From an uncultured Prevotella sp. (GTDB lineage: Bacteria; Bacteroidota; Bacteroidia; Bacteroidales; Bacteroidaceae), in NCBI GenBank assembly GCA_946415245.1, contig CAMKRS010000001.1:124001-188000 (forward strand): a stretch of 64,000 nucleotides of DNA, in the 5' to 3' direction. A program made the position numbers and the translations under genes. Shown here piece by piece: positions 8,865 to 18,255 of this stretch. How positions within the stretch are numbered: the stretch's first letter is position 1; the number at the start of each line of letters is the position of its first letter. The notes beneath the pieces are model-generated. The model did no database searches. It saw only the letters and a list, made by a program, of their open reading frames with translations, and had not been told where the DNA came from.

Positions 8865-9941
8865 TTATTTCACATAGAACGCTCCCTCGGCACCGACGCC
8901 GAAATGACGCAGTGAACCATACTTACCACCTTGGTAATCTTGTGCCCATGAGTGGCTGACGGCCTTACGACCCTGCTCGTCCTTAACGATGTAGTAACCA
9001 TAGGCTACGCGATACAGAATCACACCGAGTGCGTTGCGCTTGATGTCCCATTGGTCGCGAGTGATCACGACGTCCACGACGTTCTGCATACGCTTCTTGG
9101 CGATGGCCAAGGCAGCGGCGTGCAACTGACCGTTCAGACTTCCGGCCTTCGGCATAGCACGGCGCTCGATGTTAGCAGGTGAATTGCCCTTGATGGCATC
9201 TGATAAATAAGTGACATACATCGTAGCGCGGTTGTAGCCGTCCTCAAAGGTCTCCATCATATCCTTCGACAGTCCCTTGCCAGCAGCAGCGAAGAAGGTA
9301 CGGTAGTTCTCAACACGTTTCAAGTTGTCCTTTGCCTTAGCCAGACGCTCCTCATTAAGATAGGTGCGGTCGTGACTGCTGGCTGAAGTGAAGAAGGCCT
9401 CGCCCTTGTCAGTTACCTCCACATAGGCGCTGGGACCGAAGGTGATCAGTTCCACCTTTCCCCGAGCCTCGAAGTCGAAACGGCCATTGACAATCTTTAC
9501 CTTATACGGATTGAGGATACCCATATTATTCCAGATCTGATTCACGAATCCTGCAAAGAGCTGGTTCTCTTGATCGCCGCCCGTGGGGTGTGCTGCCTCG
9601 TTGTAGAGGTAGCGCTTGATCATCTGGTCGCGCAACATAGCCACCTCTTCAGAAGAGACGTTCTCCATGTGTTCGAGATACTGAGAGACCTTCGACTGTC
9701 CTTCATACGACATCGTCCAAGGCTTATCGACGGGCGCTGCTACTGAGGTCACCACGTCCTTCACACTGCTCGAAGAGGTTATCGAACTGGTTGACGAACC
9801 ATCCACAACCTTCTCGGCTTTCTCCTTTACGGCCTTCTTGGCTTTGTTCAACAGATTGCCGAACTGTGCATCGGCTTCCATGTTCACTGCGAAGAGCAGA
9901 GCTACGGCTACTGCCACCTTCATAAGATTCATCTTTTTCAT
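8865..9941 (-). CDS. Conserved secreted protein, function unknown
   Basis: This 358-residue protein starts with a signal peptide (MKKMNLMKVAVAVALLFAVNMEADAQ). It continues with FGNLLNKAKKAVKEKAEKVV, a lysine-rich amphipathic segment seen at the start of several exported Bacteroidales proteins. A Ser/Thr-rich linker (about 48-65) leads into a mixed alpha/beta region without recognized catalytic residues. The ending (YGSLRHFGVGAEGAFYVK) suggests a folded C-terminus rather than a sorting tail. I cannot assign a function. A 40-residue ORF lies 7 nt upstream on the same strand and is probably on the same transcript. Confidence 0.7.
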   Translation of the reverse strand: MKKMNLMKVAVAVALLFAVNMEADAQFGNLLNKAKKAVKEKAEKVVDGSSTSSITSSSSVKDVVTSVAAPVDKPWTMSYEGQSKVSQYLEHMENVSSEEVAMLRDQMIKRYLYNEAAHPTGGDQENQLFAGFVNQIWNNMGILNPYKVKIVNGRFDFEARGKVELITFGPSAYVEVTDKGEAFFTSASSHDRTYLNEERLAKAKDNLKRVENYRTFFAAAGKGLSKDMMETFEDGYNRATMYVTYLSDAIKGNSPANIERRAMPKAGSLNGQLHAAALAIAKKRMQNVVDVVITRDQWDIKRNALGVILYRVAYGYYIVKDEQGRKAVSHSWAQDYQGGKYGSLRHFGVGAEGAFYVK

Positions 9942-9948
9942 CTTGTTT

Positions 9949-10071
9949 TTATTTGAGTGGTTGATTATAATTGATCAGCTTCTCCATGTCGATCAGGAAT
10001 GCGAGATACTCGGAGGCCATCCTTCGGGCTATCTTTTGACGTTCTGTTGATCGTTGTTGCATGTCCACCAT
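9949..10071 (-). CDS. Possible 40-residue leader ORF
   Basis: An ATG at 10071 opens a 40-codon frame ending TAA at 9949, 7 nt before the start codon of the secreted protein gene at 9941. The peptide starts MVDMQQRSTERQKIARRMAS and is strongly charged with one hydrophobic stretch (EYLAFLIDMEKLI), so it could form an amphipathic helix. It has no Cys or Trp. It lies just after a good -7 box at 10093-10101 and the close coupling supports translation. It could also be a non-coding leader; no homologue is known to me. Confidence 0.4.
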   Translation of the reverse strand: MVDMQQRSTERQKIARRMASEYLAFLIDMEKLINYNQPLK

Positions 10072-10092
10072 GATCGCATTGAATTTCTGGGT

Positions 10093-10101
10093 GCAAAGTT
10101 A
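10093..10101 (-). promoter_or_regulatory. -7 box upstream of 40-aa ORF and secreted gene
   Basis: On the minus strand it reads TAACTTTGC, followed by CACCC. No clear TTTG -33 box is visible at 19-21 nt, so the promoter may need an activator. Confidence 0.55.
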
Positions 10102-10115
10102 CGCCAAAAAGTAAC

Positions 10116-10158
10116 AGGGTGCGTGAACATTTTCTTCCAAAAATCGTTCATGCACCCT
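10116..10158. terminator. Hairpin downstream of TPR-AraC regulator
   Basis: AGGGTGCGTGAAC (10116-10128) pairs with GTTCATGCACCCT (10146-10158) over 13 positions, with one G-U pair on the plus strand. It sits just after the stop of the minus-strand regulator at 10183. Confidence 0.7.
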
Positions 10159-10182
10159 GCAAAATCTTCCAAAATGCTATTT

Positions 10183-11685
10183 TCAGGCGGTTTTATCGCG
10201 ATATTGACTCGGTGTGAGGTTATAAAAGCGCTTAAAAGAACGGCCAAACGAATTGGTTTCATCGTAACCGCAGAGAGTTGCGACACGTGAAATCGGCATA
10301 TCCGGATTATCGGTCAACAGCTTTGCGGCCCGCTCCATCTGCAAGGCCGAAATAAATGCTTTTGGACTCTCACCCGTAGCACTCAACAACCGACGACGGA
10401 AGGTCTGTACGCTCATGTTCATCTCCTGAGCAATCTGCTCCACACCATAATGGCCCGTAGGCAGACTGGCATTCACCACCTCCACCAGTTTCATGAGGAA
10501 CTTATGGTCTTCATTGTTCTCCTCCACGACCTCGTTAGGTTGCTCCTCAACAACTGAAGGCTGGGGTTTCAGTGTCTCAATCTGTTTGATCAGCTGTGCA
10601 ATACGTTGCTTCTGCCTTCGTCGCATCCACCAAACAAGCACACAACCAAGACAGACCAATACCGCCAAACCCACAATACCGATGATGATATAGTTCTGCA
10701 TCTGGCGATTCTCGGCCTTCAGTTCGCCAACGCCGTATTCTGCGGCATATTTCGACAGCAGTTCACCCGTATCCTTATCGTATAGCGAATCGCGCAGTTC
10801 CAAGTATCGGTCATTGTGCTCCATCGCCTTTGCTGGGTCGGTCTGACGCAGCGCCTCGTAAAGTCCTTGGCGCGAACGACTCTCGTTATACAAGTCGTGC
10901 TGGGCTATGAAGATGTCCAGCGCCTCGTGATAGTATCGCACGGCAGCACTATCGTTATCAGCCCGATGCATCAACAATCCCATCTGGTTGCAGGCGATAG
11001 CCAGTGAGTGTAGGTTGCCGCTCTCTCGCAGTCCAGGAATCGCCTCGTTCAGTGCCTTCTGAGCTTCGTCATATCGCTCCAGGGCTATCAGTGCGGGGGC
11101 ACGTTCGGCTTGGCGGATGGCCATCTTGTCCTTACGTCCCAACGCTTTTTCCATCTCGTAAGCCTCAGTGGCATAGTATAGTGAACGCTCGTGATTGCCC
11201 AAGTGCTGATACACCTCTGATGCCATCCCGTGAAGCACGGCCATCCGCTGAGGATTGTCGGCTTTTTGGGCGTAGTCGATACCTTTCAGGATATATTTCT
11301 CGGCCTCGCGAGGTTGGCGCATGCTCATATAGATGCCAGCCAACGTGTTGAGCGACGATGAGATATTGTCAGGATCGCCCTGTTTCACGTCGATCTCATA
11401 GCAGCGACGGGCACATTTCACGGCTTCGTTGAATTCCCCCTTACGCACATAGATAAGTGCCATCAAGTTCATGACGTCTGATTCGCCCTCGATGCTATGC
11501 TCATGGCGCAAGGCCTCCGCCGAGAGTTCCGCATATCGCAGTGCCTCGTCGTATTGTTGCACACCATACAGGCTGTCGGCCTTTTCCCATAGCCGTTCCC
11601 ACTTAGTGTTTGCCTCTGCTGCTCCCTTCGCAGGTACAAGCATCAGCATTGCCAATACACATATGATCAGTCTCATTTGCTTCAT
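10183..11685 (-). CDS. TPR-transmembrane-AraC one-component regulator
   Basis: This 500-residue protein has a signal peptide (residues 1-22, MRLIICVLAMLMLVPAKGAA). A periplasmic array of tetratricopeptide repeats (about 28-315; ALRYAELSAEAL, NTLAGIYMSM, AIACNQMGLL) follows, then one membrane helix (about 333-356, YIIIGIVGLAVLVCLGCVLVWW). The C-terminal AraC/XylS domain spans about 395-498 (IAQEMNMSVQTFRRRL, ATLCGYDETNSFGRSFKRFYNLTPSQYR). It has no kinase or receiver module, so signal transfer would be directly through the membrane helix. The -7 box ends 8 nt before the first ATG; the second ATG (11676, MRLII) is an alternative start. The targets are unknown. Confidence 0.85.
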   Translation of the reverse strand: MKQMRLIICVLAMLMLVPAKGAAEANTKWERLWEKADSLYGVQQYDEALRYAELSAEALRHEHSIEGESDVMNLMALIYVRKGEFNEAVKCARRCYEIDVKQGDPDNISSSLNTLAGIYMSMRQPREAEKYILKGIDYAQKADNPQRMAVLHGMASEVYQHLGNHERSLYYATEAYEMEKALGRKDKMAIRQAERAPALIALERYDEAQKALNEAIPGLRESGNLHSLAIACNQMGLLMHRADNDSAAVRYYHEALDIFIAQHDLYNESRSRQGLYEALRQTDPAKAMEHNDRYLELRDSLYDKDTGELLSKYAAEYGVGELKAENRQMQNYIIIGIVGLAVLVCLGCVLVWWMRRRQKQRIAQLIKQIETLKPQPSVVEEQPNEVVEENNEDHKFLMKLVEVVNASLPTGHYGVEQIAQEMNMSVQTFRRRLLSATGESPKAFISALQMERAAKLLTDNPDMPISRVATLCGYDETNSFGRSFKRFYNLTPSQYRDKTA

Positions 11686-11692
11686 TTCGCCC

Positions 11693-11701
11693 GCAAAGAT
11701 A
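11693..11701 (-). promoter_or_regulatory. -7 box of TPR-AraC gene with very short leader
   Basis: The minus strand reads TATCTTTGC here, only 7 nt before the annotated start codon at 11685. Transcription would therefore start almost at the ATG. Confidence 0.65.
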
Positions 11702-11760
11702 GTAATATTTTACCGAAAAATCGAGTTTTTCATCCGATTATTTTGCACTTATTATTCAAC

Positions 11761-11798
11761 AAAAAGAATCGCCATCAACAATGATAGCGATTCTTTTT
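11761..11798. terminator. Terminator of surface-protein operon
   Basis: AAAAAGAATCGC (11761-11772) and GCGATTCTTTTT (11787-11798) form a perfect 12-bp stem with a 14-nt loop. It lies 25 nt after the stop of the 2143-residue gene on the minus strand, with T runs in both directions. Confidence 0.85.
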
Positions 11799-11823
11799 GA
11801 GTATTGGAATTCCTTCTGTCCGA

Positions 11824-14800
11824 CTATTTTTTCACGATTTTCTTTACGACCTTGCCATTGTTCAGTTGGACTACTATGATATATAGTCCTGCTGGCTGCG
11901 TGGTGAAATCAATCGTGATGCGCTCACTCACATTGGTTGCATTGAAGATACATACACCTCCGACGTTCATGACGGAAACGCTCTTTGCCTTCTGGCCATC
12001 AAGGTCAACGTTCACATTACTGCGAGTGACCAATGGATAGATGTTGACAGATGAACTCAGGTCTTCAATACCAGAATAGCCGTGGAGATGATACGTGAAT
12101 GTAGCGACATCGCTCTCACCCAGATCCTTTGCAGCTGCCATGGCTTTGATCACCGTTACGTTGTCTGCGATGGTGATCGGACCATTGTAAGTCTGTCTCG
12201 AAGGCGTATCGTTGCACGGACAGCTGCCGTCAAGGGTATAGTAGATCTGTGCTCCCGGCGTTTCGCACGTGAGCATGATCTGCTGTCCCTTTGTCACCTC
12301 TGAGCCACTTGCTATCGAAGCCTTTGGTTCGGCCACGAGGTTCTTATTCGGATCAACCACTTCAACGTATGTCATGGCACTTGCACTATATTCCTTGATG
12401 CTGAACAGGAGAGCCGTAGAGCCAGGAACAAGGCCCTTGATCTTCACTTCTGCCTGTCCGTTCTTGTCCAAGACATATTCTTCTTTTTCTGGTGTTGCAA
12501 TCATCGCTGTACCGGAAGTCACTTGCAGCGTCTTGCCGACAGCTGCCTCGGCTGGTGTGGCGGTGACGATCAAAGACTGCTCCTCTCCATAGATGATTCT
12601 TACAAGAGAGTCGGCTACAATCTCGCTGATTTCATGTTCGATGGTGAACTCCTGTGAGAAATCGTTTGCCATCATGACATCGGCATAGCTCTTCACCTTA
12701 TGACTGACAGTAAACTGCACCTTTTCGCCTACCGGGATGTTCTCATCTGTCACGAATCTGGCCTTTGATGCAAATTTGTTGCCTTTCAGATCCATCTCTT
12801 CATTCAGCATAATGACCTTTCCATTCACTTTCTTTCCTCCGTGAGTCAGGAAGATGTTCTCATTGTTGAGAGTCGAAGGTTTCATATACTTGCTGAATTC
12901 CACCTCTATTCCTGTGGGATAGCAATGGGCTATCGTCACTTCGGGCTGAGAGGCCTGGATCATAGCTTGGTTGACGTCGAGCTGTGGAGGCGGAACGGGC
13001 AGCCACTCAGAGAATGCCGTCTGATAGCCATCCTTCTCATACTTCACCTGCCAGCTGCCTTCAGGCACATACCACTCGTATCGGCCGTCCTTGTCGGTGT
13101 AGAGCGGGTTCTGCTGGTCATAGTTCTCTGCATCCCAAAGCACCGTTTCTTCGTGTTTGTCACCATAGACATCCTCCACCTCCTGCTTGCAGTAGATGGT
13201 GGTCATCACGCCTTCAAGACGGTTGGACGTAACACCTTCGTAAACGTATCCCGAAGGATCGATCAGCACCTTGGCGTTCCGGCTATTGGACTTGAATTTG
13301 GGATCTTTCTTGTCTTTCTTCTTCTCCTTGTTACATTCGAGCAGTGACAGTTCAAGTTTGCAGGAATTGAGGTCATATTCAAACTTCTTGTTCATGGCAG
13401 GGTTGATTGCCAGTGCATTGAAGAGGGCACAGAAGTCAAATATGGCCAGCACCGCCTTGGAGGCGGGTTCTGGCGACTCAAAAATTGGCAGTGCCCAAGC
13501 AGCGCTGATGCACGCCCCAATGTCAACTGCTAACGTTCCTGTATGGTATAGTCCGAAGATCACTATCATATTTCTTACCCTGGCATCCAGTGCGGTGGCA
13601 GCGGCCTGGTCATCTTCACACGGATTTGGTATTGATTGCCACAATTTCACCGCATCACTCATCTGGTTTAAGGCGTTGATTTCATCAGTGACCATGGCTA
13701 AGAGCGACATGCCACTCTTGAACAGCTTGCCGACCATCTTTCCCCAGAAAGGTGCCTTGTCAATAGTCTTAGTCACATTGCCTTTATTTGCGCCTTTGAC
13801 GAATGCAGTTAATGGGCCAGTAATAAACTTATTGACAATCTTCAGTCCCTCTGCCTTTGCACTGAGCAGCATATGTTGGGGAAGGAACAGTAGCTGTCGC
13901 TGCCGATCCATCTTTTCTATCGCTGCCAATTCTGCCAGAGTTGACCTGTTTATCTTTATCAAGGCCGCAGCGGTACTTGCCAAGGCACCGCACAACCTGT
14001 CGTATGCTTCGCTGAGGTTATTAACTAACAACGAAACCGAGGCGTACCAGAAAATGGGGTCATCCGTCCCTCCTGCATCTCTCCTTAGGCTCTTCAACAT
14101 TCTCAATTGCCGGGCTGATTCGGGTGTGAGTGTACTCAGGTCAACATGGATATACTGGTCATTGACAAAGTCAACGATGGCATACTCCTCTGCAGTACTC
14201 AGCAGGTAGACGTATGAGCTGTCGGTACACATAATCTTCTGATAGCCCTTCTCCAATAGCGATGCCTCGGTCCGGCCGGTGCAATGACTGATGGTGAAGA
14301 TACCCGACGATTGGTCGTACAGACTATGCTCCATCAACTCCTTGTAGTCGTTCATGATGGTCTCGTACTCCTGCTTCCAGGCATCTCCTTCCAACAGGTC
14401 ACGCAGTTCTGACTCTGCTATCTGAATCGTGTCATATTCAGAGAAGTCCACGCCGAGACATTCCTCCAAGCGCTTCCTCATGGCATCAAACTCCTCTTGG
14501 GTGGCATCATCGCGTTCCAGCAGGGCCTTGTAGTCATCGTTGATGGCCATCATCTCTTCCATGCCCCGGCGCAACTCATCCTGGAATTCAGAGTATAAGG
14601 TAGTCAGTTGGTTCAGCATCTCGCGGTCTACTCCTCCGGCGAGGAAGTCGCCCTGAGAGACTTCGTCGAAATCCACGCTGACATTAACAGGCGCGTCAAC
14701 ATTGCCGGATATTGGTTCGTAGGTATGTGATGCGACCCAAGTCTTGGTCGTTGGATCGAATACAGGATACAGGACAACCGTGTTGCCTCTCATCGTAGTG

Positions 14801-17800
14801 GTGTAAAGCGCCATGTTGCTGACCTTTTTCTCATCCTCTGTATTCAACTTCACTGAGAACGTGAAATCCGGCTGGGGCCAGTAAACGGTATAGGTCGGAC
14901 TCGTTGAAGATGACTCATTAAATCCGAATACCACTTCATAGGTCTTGCGCATTTCCGGATTATAGTGCGACATGGTGACCGATTCTACGATAATACTATT
15001 CTTGTCATATTGTACGGTCTTGACATCCGAAGAGGCTGTTGCACCCGAAGGGGTCTCAACGATTGCCTGTACCTGATGTGACGACAGGTTTGCGGGGCTG
15101 TCGAGCTGACATTTCACACTCCAGTTACCATAAGCATTGGCTGTGGTCTGGGCATTCAGTTCGCCATCCACAAAGATCTTCACTGTTGCTCCAACAGATG
15201 TTGTACCGCTTGCATAGAAACAGTCTTCGGTGATTATTGGAGGAACAACAAACGACATGTCTTCATTCGCCTTAACATTGAAGACGGCTGAACCTGTAGG
15301 TTCGGTAATGACCTTGCCATCATATTTGAACTGAGCCTTTCCGCTGATTCTGTATTTTCCTTCGGTATTCGGAAGAATACAGAATTTTACCATGTCATCC
15401 GTTGCGTTCAAGGGCACCGACAACCTTCCTTCTTTGTAAGTATAAGGTATAGGCGTCGTTCCCACAATGACGGAGTTTTCAACAAACTCACAACCGTCGG
15501 GTATGTCGACAACGAGTTTGGAGTCGCTCACGCCATCGGCATATTGGGTATTGAATCCAATCTTCGACCTTAACGTCACGAAGCAACCTATGGCAGACGT
15601 GCTTTCTCCTGCTGCAAAATAGGTGGCATCGGTATTCGTGTATACGGCATCTCCCAACGAAGAAGCAGGAATCACCTCATTTTCAACGGTGGTGACGGTA
15701 CCGCTGACCACCTCGACGACATTCTTCACATAGTCGGTGCCTTCTACTAATCCCAGTTCTTCGTATTGGTTGAGACTCTGTATCGAGTTATATATGTCGT
15801 TCTCCTTCATCGAGACAAGCGTATACTCCCCGTCGGGAAGATCCCGGATGCTGAGCAGGGCTTCTTCATACCTCTCCGTCTGGAGGTATTGCTGTTTGCT
15901 GTCGTAGAGGATGCCTACTACCGAGGCGTTCAGGGTGGAGGCAAACGTGGCATCGATGCCGCCCAGTTGTTTCAATGGGAAGGTGATGCTCTGTTGACCG
16001 TCGCTACCGACTGTCAGGTTAACGGTCACGGGCGAGAACGATCTGGTCTGGCTGTTAGCGGTAATGGCAAGGTTATCGCCTTCTTTGACATTTTCGTAAA
16101 TCAGGATCTGCGGGTAACTGTTGATAAACTCTGTTATCTCTTGATTCTTGGTCGTGTTATAGACCGTGAAGGTGATATTGGCCAGATCAACGGTCATGCC
16201 AAAGGCGTAGCTAATGGTTAACGACGGGGGCGCAGCCGGCTCCAACCTAAAGAAATCCACCTGTCCGTAATCGCTAAAGTCATCCCTTTGAATACTCTGT
16301 ACCATATATCCGTTGGCTCCCACCGTGATGGTTGTCGGTACGTTTGGCACCCCTACATCGTATTCTCCGTAACGATCTGTTGTGGCCTCAGTGATTGTTG
16401 TGTATTTCCCGTTGACAGTATGCATAAATGTCACAGAGGCATTTTCCAGATAGAACCCGCCAGAGCATACAATACCTCTGGCACGGGCGGTTGGGATGGA
16501 CTCTAAATAGAATGTAATATGATCATTGATTCCATTTGCCGTATGTTTTTTCACATCGGGAAGAACATATTGCTGGGCCAGTTCATCGGACAGTTTTATA
16601 CTGTATTTCAAAGTGGTGCCCTGCAGGATGTCAGCAGCTGTATTGCCTTTACAGAGGAATTTGCCTGATGCATCCATCCAAGTAATCTCAACCTTGGTGG
16701 TCACATCCTTATTGTCAAGCGTCTTCACGGTCAGCGTGACATCTTGTAGCGTCCTTACGTTGGCAAAGGTAAGGGTCTTGTTTCCGTCGTCAATGAATAT
16801 GTTGGATATCGTAGAAAGTATCTGTCCGTCAGACGACTTAAGATATGCCGTGTAACGGGTGTTGGAAACTAGAGAACGGAAAGTATAGCTCTGACTATCG
16901 GTAACGATGTACTTCGACGTCTCGCCAGTCGTCGCATTCACAAGCTCTACCGACATATTCTTATAACGTCCGTCGGTATAATCGGCAGGAAGCATGAGTG
17001 TCAAATCGTTCACCTCGTCAGAGATGGCTTCTATCTTCAGGTTTTTCCATACCTCTGCGGACTTATATAAGGCCAGTGATGCCTTTGGCACCTTCACCGT
17101 CAACTCGGAAGTCAATGCCCCCAAAGCGGTGTATGAGAGCGTTGGAGGGGTAGTGGCTAGAATCGTCAGCAGTTTCAAGTTTGAGCAACAGTCGAAAGCT
17201 GCCGAGGCAATGCTGTCAATACATGAAGGTAAGAGGATATGCTCTAATGTCAGTGTCTTGCTACCATTGGCAAATGCTTTAGTGGGGATTGCGTGGAATC
17301 CGTAGGCACGCGTCAGGTCAAAGGTCTTGGCGCTTGTGTTGTAGGCAACACTCAGGTCTTTTTCGCGCATCTCGCCTATCACAACAATACTGTTGAAATT
17401 GCCAGGAGGTAATACTTTCGACAGTCCGCCTGGTCTAAAATCATTCAGCACCAGTATACCGTCGACAATCTGGTTCGCCCCTGGATTGCCAGGCGATGGA
17501 ATAGTTTTCTCAAAAGAGGCCACAAGGTTGACATCATGGCCGGGCATTACATACTCGTGATAACCCTCGTATTTTAGATTGTCACACCATTGAGGATCGT
17601 AGGTGAACGGCAGCTCCTTGACGACATCATTCTCTCTCCATTCAACTAACCGCCATTCAGAATCGTCCTGTTGTGCATAGATATGTACAGTGTCACCCTC
17701 TGACAATTCTTTTTTCGCTTCCACAGGCAGGACATACTTTCTGCCGTTTTCTATATGGACTATCTCTCCAATAGTTCCTAGGTTATCTTTAGCACTGACA

Positions 17801-18255
17801 CTAAGCTGATAAGTTACTGGTACAGGAGGATTATCGGGGTTGTCTGGATTATCGGGGTTGTCTGGGTTATCTGGATTGTCTGTGCCATTGCTGAATACGA
17901 CGGTCAGGACCACATCCTTGCCCGGCATGGTGTAATCGGCATAGATCTCACCCCATTCTGAAGTTTTTGTCTCCAACGGGATGACGGTGCCGTTTTCCTT
18001 CCATTGTTTCACCGTATAGCCATCAAGACCACACATCGGATAGATTCTCACCAACTTACCTTCGGGAACATCCCCTTCGTCTTCACCGACAAAATCCATG
18101 CTTCCATCGGGATTCAGTATCAGAATGCTTGAGCCATATTGTGCTCCATGTGGTTCAATCTCCACTTTCAGATGATGTGTCCCGCCCAACATGGCAAGAG
18201 GCCAACATACCAAAGCGATTAGGTATAATAAGTATTGCTTCATAGTCGTAGTCAT
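11824..18255 (-). CDS. Giant multi-domain surface protein (2143 aa)
   Basis: A signal peptide (MKQYLLYLIALVCWPLAMLGG) is followed by repeat-like surface domains and an NPD tripeptide linker at about 126-142. An LRR-5-like segment (about 290-400) and several Ig or carboxypeptidase-regulatory-like modules come next. A long helical region (about 1290-1640) includes Ala-rich amphipathic helices. A segment starting DPSGYVYEGVTSNRLEG and ending WLPVPPPQLDVN (about 1670-1780) looks like a block found in large surface proteins of other phyla. A chitobiase-type Fn3-like module (GAQIYYTLDGS, about 2000-2060) and a C-terminal sorting tail (AGLYIIVVQLNNGKVVKKIV) close the protein. It is probably an adhesin. 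The start may be the ATG at 18255, directly after the upstream stop, or the one at 18243. Confidence 0.8.
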   Translation of the reverse strand: MTTTMKQYLLYLIALVCWPLAMLGGTHHLKVEIEPHGAQYGSSILILNPDGSMDFVGEDEGDVPEGKLVRIYPMCGLDGYTVKQWKENGTVIPLETKTSEWGEIYADYTMPGKDVVLTVVFSNGTDNPDNPDNPDNPDNPDNPPVPVTYQLSVSAKDNLGTIGEIVHIENGRKYVLPVEAKKELSEGDTVHIYAQQDDSEWRLVEWRENDVVKELPFTYDPQWCDNLKYEGYHEYVMPGHDVNLVASFEKTIPSPGNPGANQIVDGILVLNDFRPGGLSKVLPPGNFNSIVVIGEMREKDLSVAYNTSAKTFDLTRAYGFHAIPTKAFANGSKTLTLEHILLPSCIDSIASAAFDCCSNLKLLTILATTPPTLSYTALGALTSELTVKVPKASLALYKSAEVWKNLKIEAISDEVNDLTLMLPADYTDGRYKNMSVELVNATTGETSKYIVTDSQSYTFRSLVSNTRYTAYLKSSDGQILSTISNIFIDDGNKTLTFANVRTLQDVTLTVKTLDNKDVTTKVEITWMDASGKFLCKGNTAADILQGTTLKYSIKLSDELAQQYVLPDVKKHTANGINDHITFYLESIPTARARGIVCSGGFYLENASVTFMHTVNGKYTTITEATTDRYGEYDVGVPNVPTTITVGANGYMVQSIQRDDFSDYGQVDFFRLEPAAPPSLTISYAFGMTVDLANITFTVYNTTKNQEITEFINSYPQILIYENVKEGDNLAITANSQTRSFSPVTVNLTVGSDGQQSITFPLKQLGGIDATFASTLNASVVGILYDSKQQYLQTERYEEALLSIRDLPDGEYTLVSMKENDIYNSIQSLNQYEELGLVEGTDYVKNVVEVVSGTVTTVENEVIPASSLGDAVYTNTDATYFAAGESTSAIGCFVTLRSKIGFNTQYADGVSDSKLVVDIPDGCEFVENSVIVGTTPIPYTYKEGRLSVPLNATDDMVKFCILPNTEGKYRISGKAQFKYDGKVITEPTGSAVFNVKANEDMSFVVPPIITEDCFYASGTTSVGATVKIFVDGELNAQTTANAYGNWSVKCQLDSPANLSSHQVQAIVETPSGATASSDVKTVQYDKNSIIVESVTMSHYNPEMRKTYEVVFGFNESSSTSPTYTVYWPQPDFTFSVKLNTEDEKKVSNMALYTTTMRGNTVVLYPVFDPTTKTWVASHTYEPISGNVDAPVNVSVDFDEVSQGDFLAGGVDREMLNQLTTLYSEFQDELRRGMEEMMAINDDYKALLERDDATQEEFDAMRKRLEECLGVDFSEYDTIQIAESELRDLLEGDAWKQEYETIMNDYKELMEHSLYDQSSGIFTISHCTGRTEASLLEKGYQKIMCTDSSYVYLLSTAEEYAIVDFVNDQYIHVDLSTLTPESARQLRMLKSLRRDAGGTDDPIFWYASVSLLVNNLSEAYDRLCGALASTAAALIKINRSTLAELAAIEKMDRQRQLLFLPQHMLLSAKAEGLKIVNKFITGPLTAFVKGANKGNVTKTIDKAPFWGKMVGKLFKSGMSLLAMVTDEINALNQMSDAVKLWQSIPNPCEDDQAAATALDARVRNMIVIFGLYHTGTLAVDIGACISAAWALPIFESPEPASKAVLAIFDFCALFNALAINPAMNKKFEYDLNSCKLELSLLECNKEKKKDKKDPKFKSNSRNAKVLIDPSGYVYEGVTSNRLEGVMTTIYCKQEVEDVYGDKHEETVLWDAENYDQQNPLYTDKDGRYEWYVPEGSWQVKYEKDGYQTAFSEWLPVPPPQLDVNQAMIQASQPEVTIAHCYPTGIEVEFSKYMKPSTLNNENIFLTHGGKKVNGKVIMLNEEMDLKGNKFASKARFVTDENIPVGEKVQFTVSHKVKSYADVMMANDFSQEFTIEHEISEIVADSLVRIIYGEEQSLIVTATPAEAAVGKTLQVTSGTAMIATPEKEEYVLDKNGQAEVKIKGLVPGSTALLFSIKEYSASAMTYVEVVDPNKNLVAEPKASIASGSEVTKGQQIMLTCETPGAQIYYTLDGSCPCNDTPSRQTYNGPITIADNVTVIKAMAAAKDLGESDVATFTYHLHGYSGIEDLSSSVNIYPLVTRSNVNVDLDGQKAKSVSVMNVGGVCIFNATNVSERITIDFTTQPAGLYIIVVQLNNGKVVKKIVKK
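17828..17881 (-). repeat. Six 9-bp units encoding an NPD linker
   Basis: Six tandem 9-bp units of the form GGRTTRTCK (plus-strand reading) encode Asp-Asn-Pro repeats near the N-terminus of the giant surface protein. The number of units could vary by slippage without breaking the frame. Confidence 0.8.

Noticed and set aside
10143..10151. ATCGTTCAT, identical to the fructan half-site
   Set aside because: It lies inside the terminator hairpin of the TPR-AraC gene, without a partner half-site at 20-21 bp and without the 38-nt relation to a -7 box; probably coincidence.
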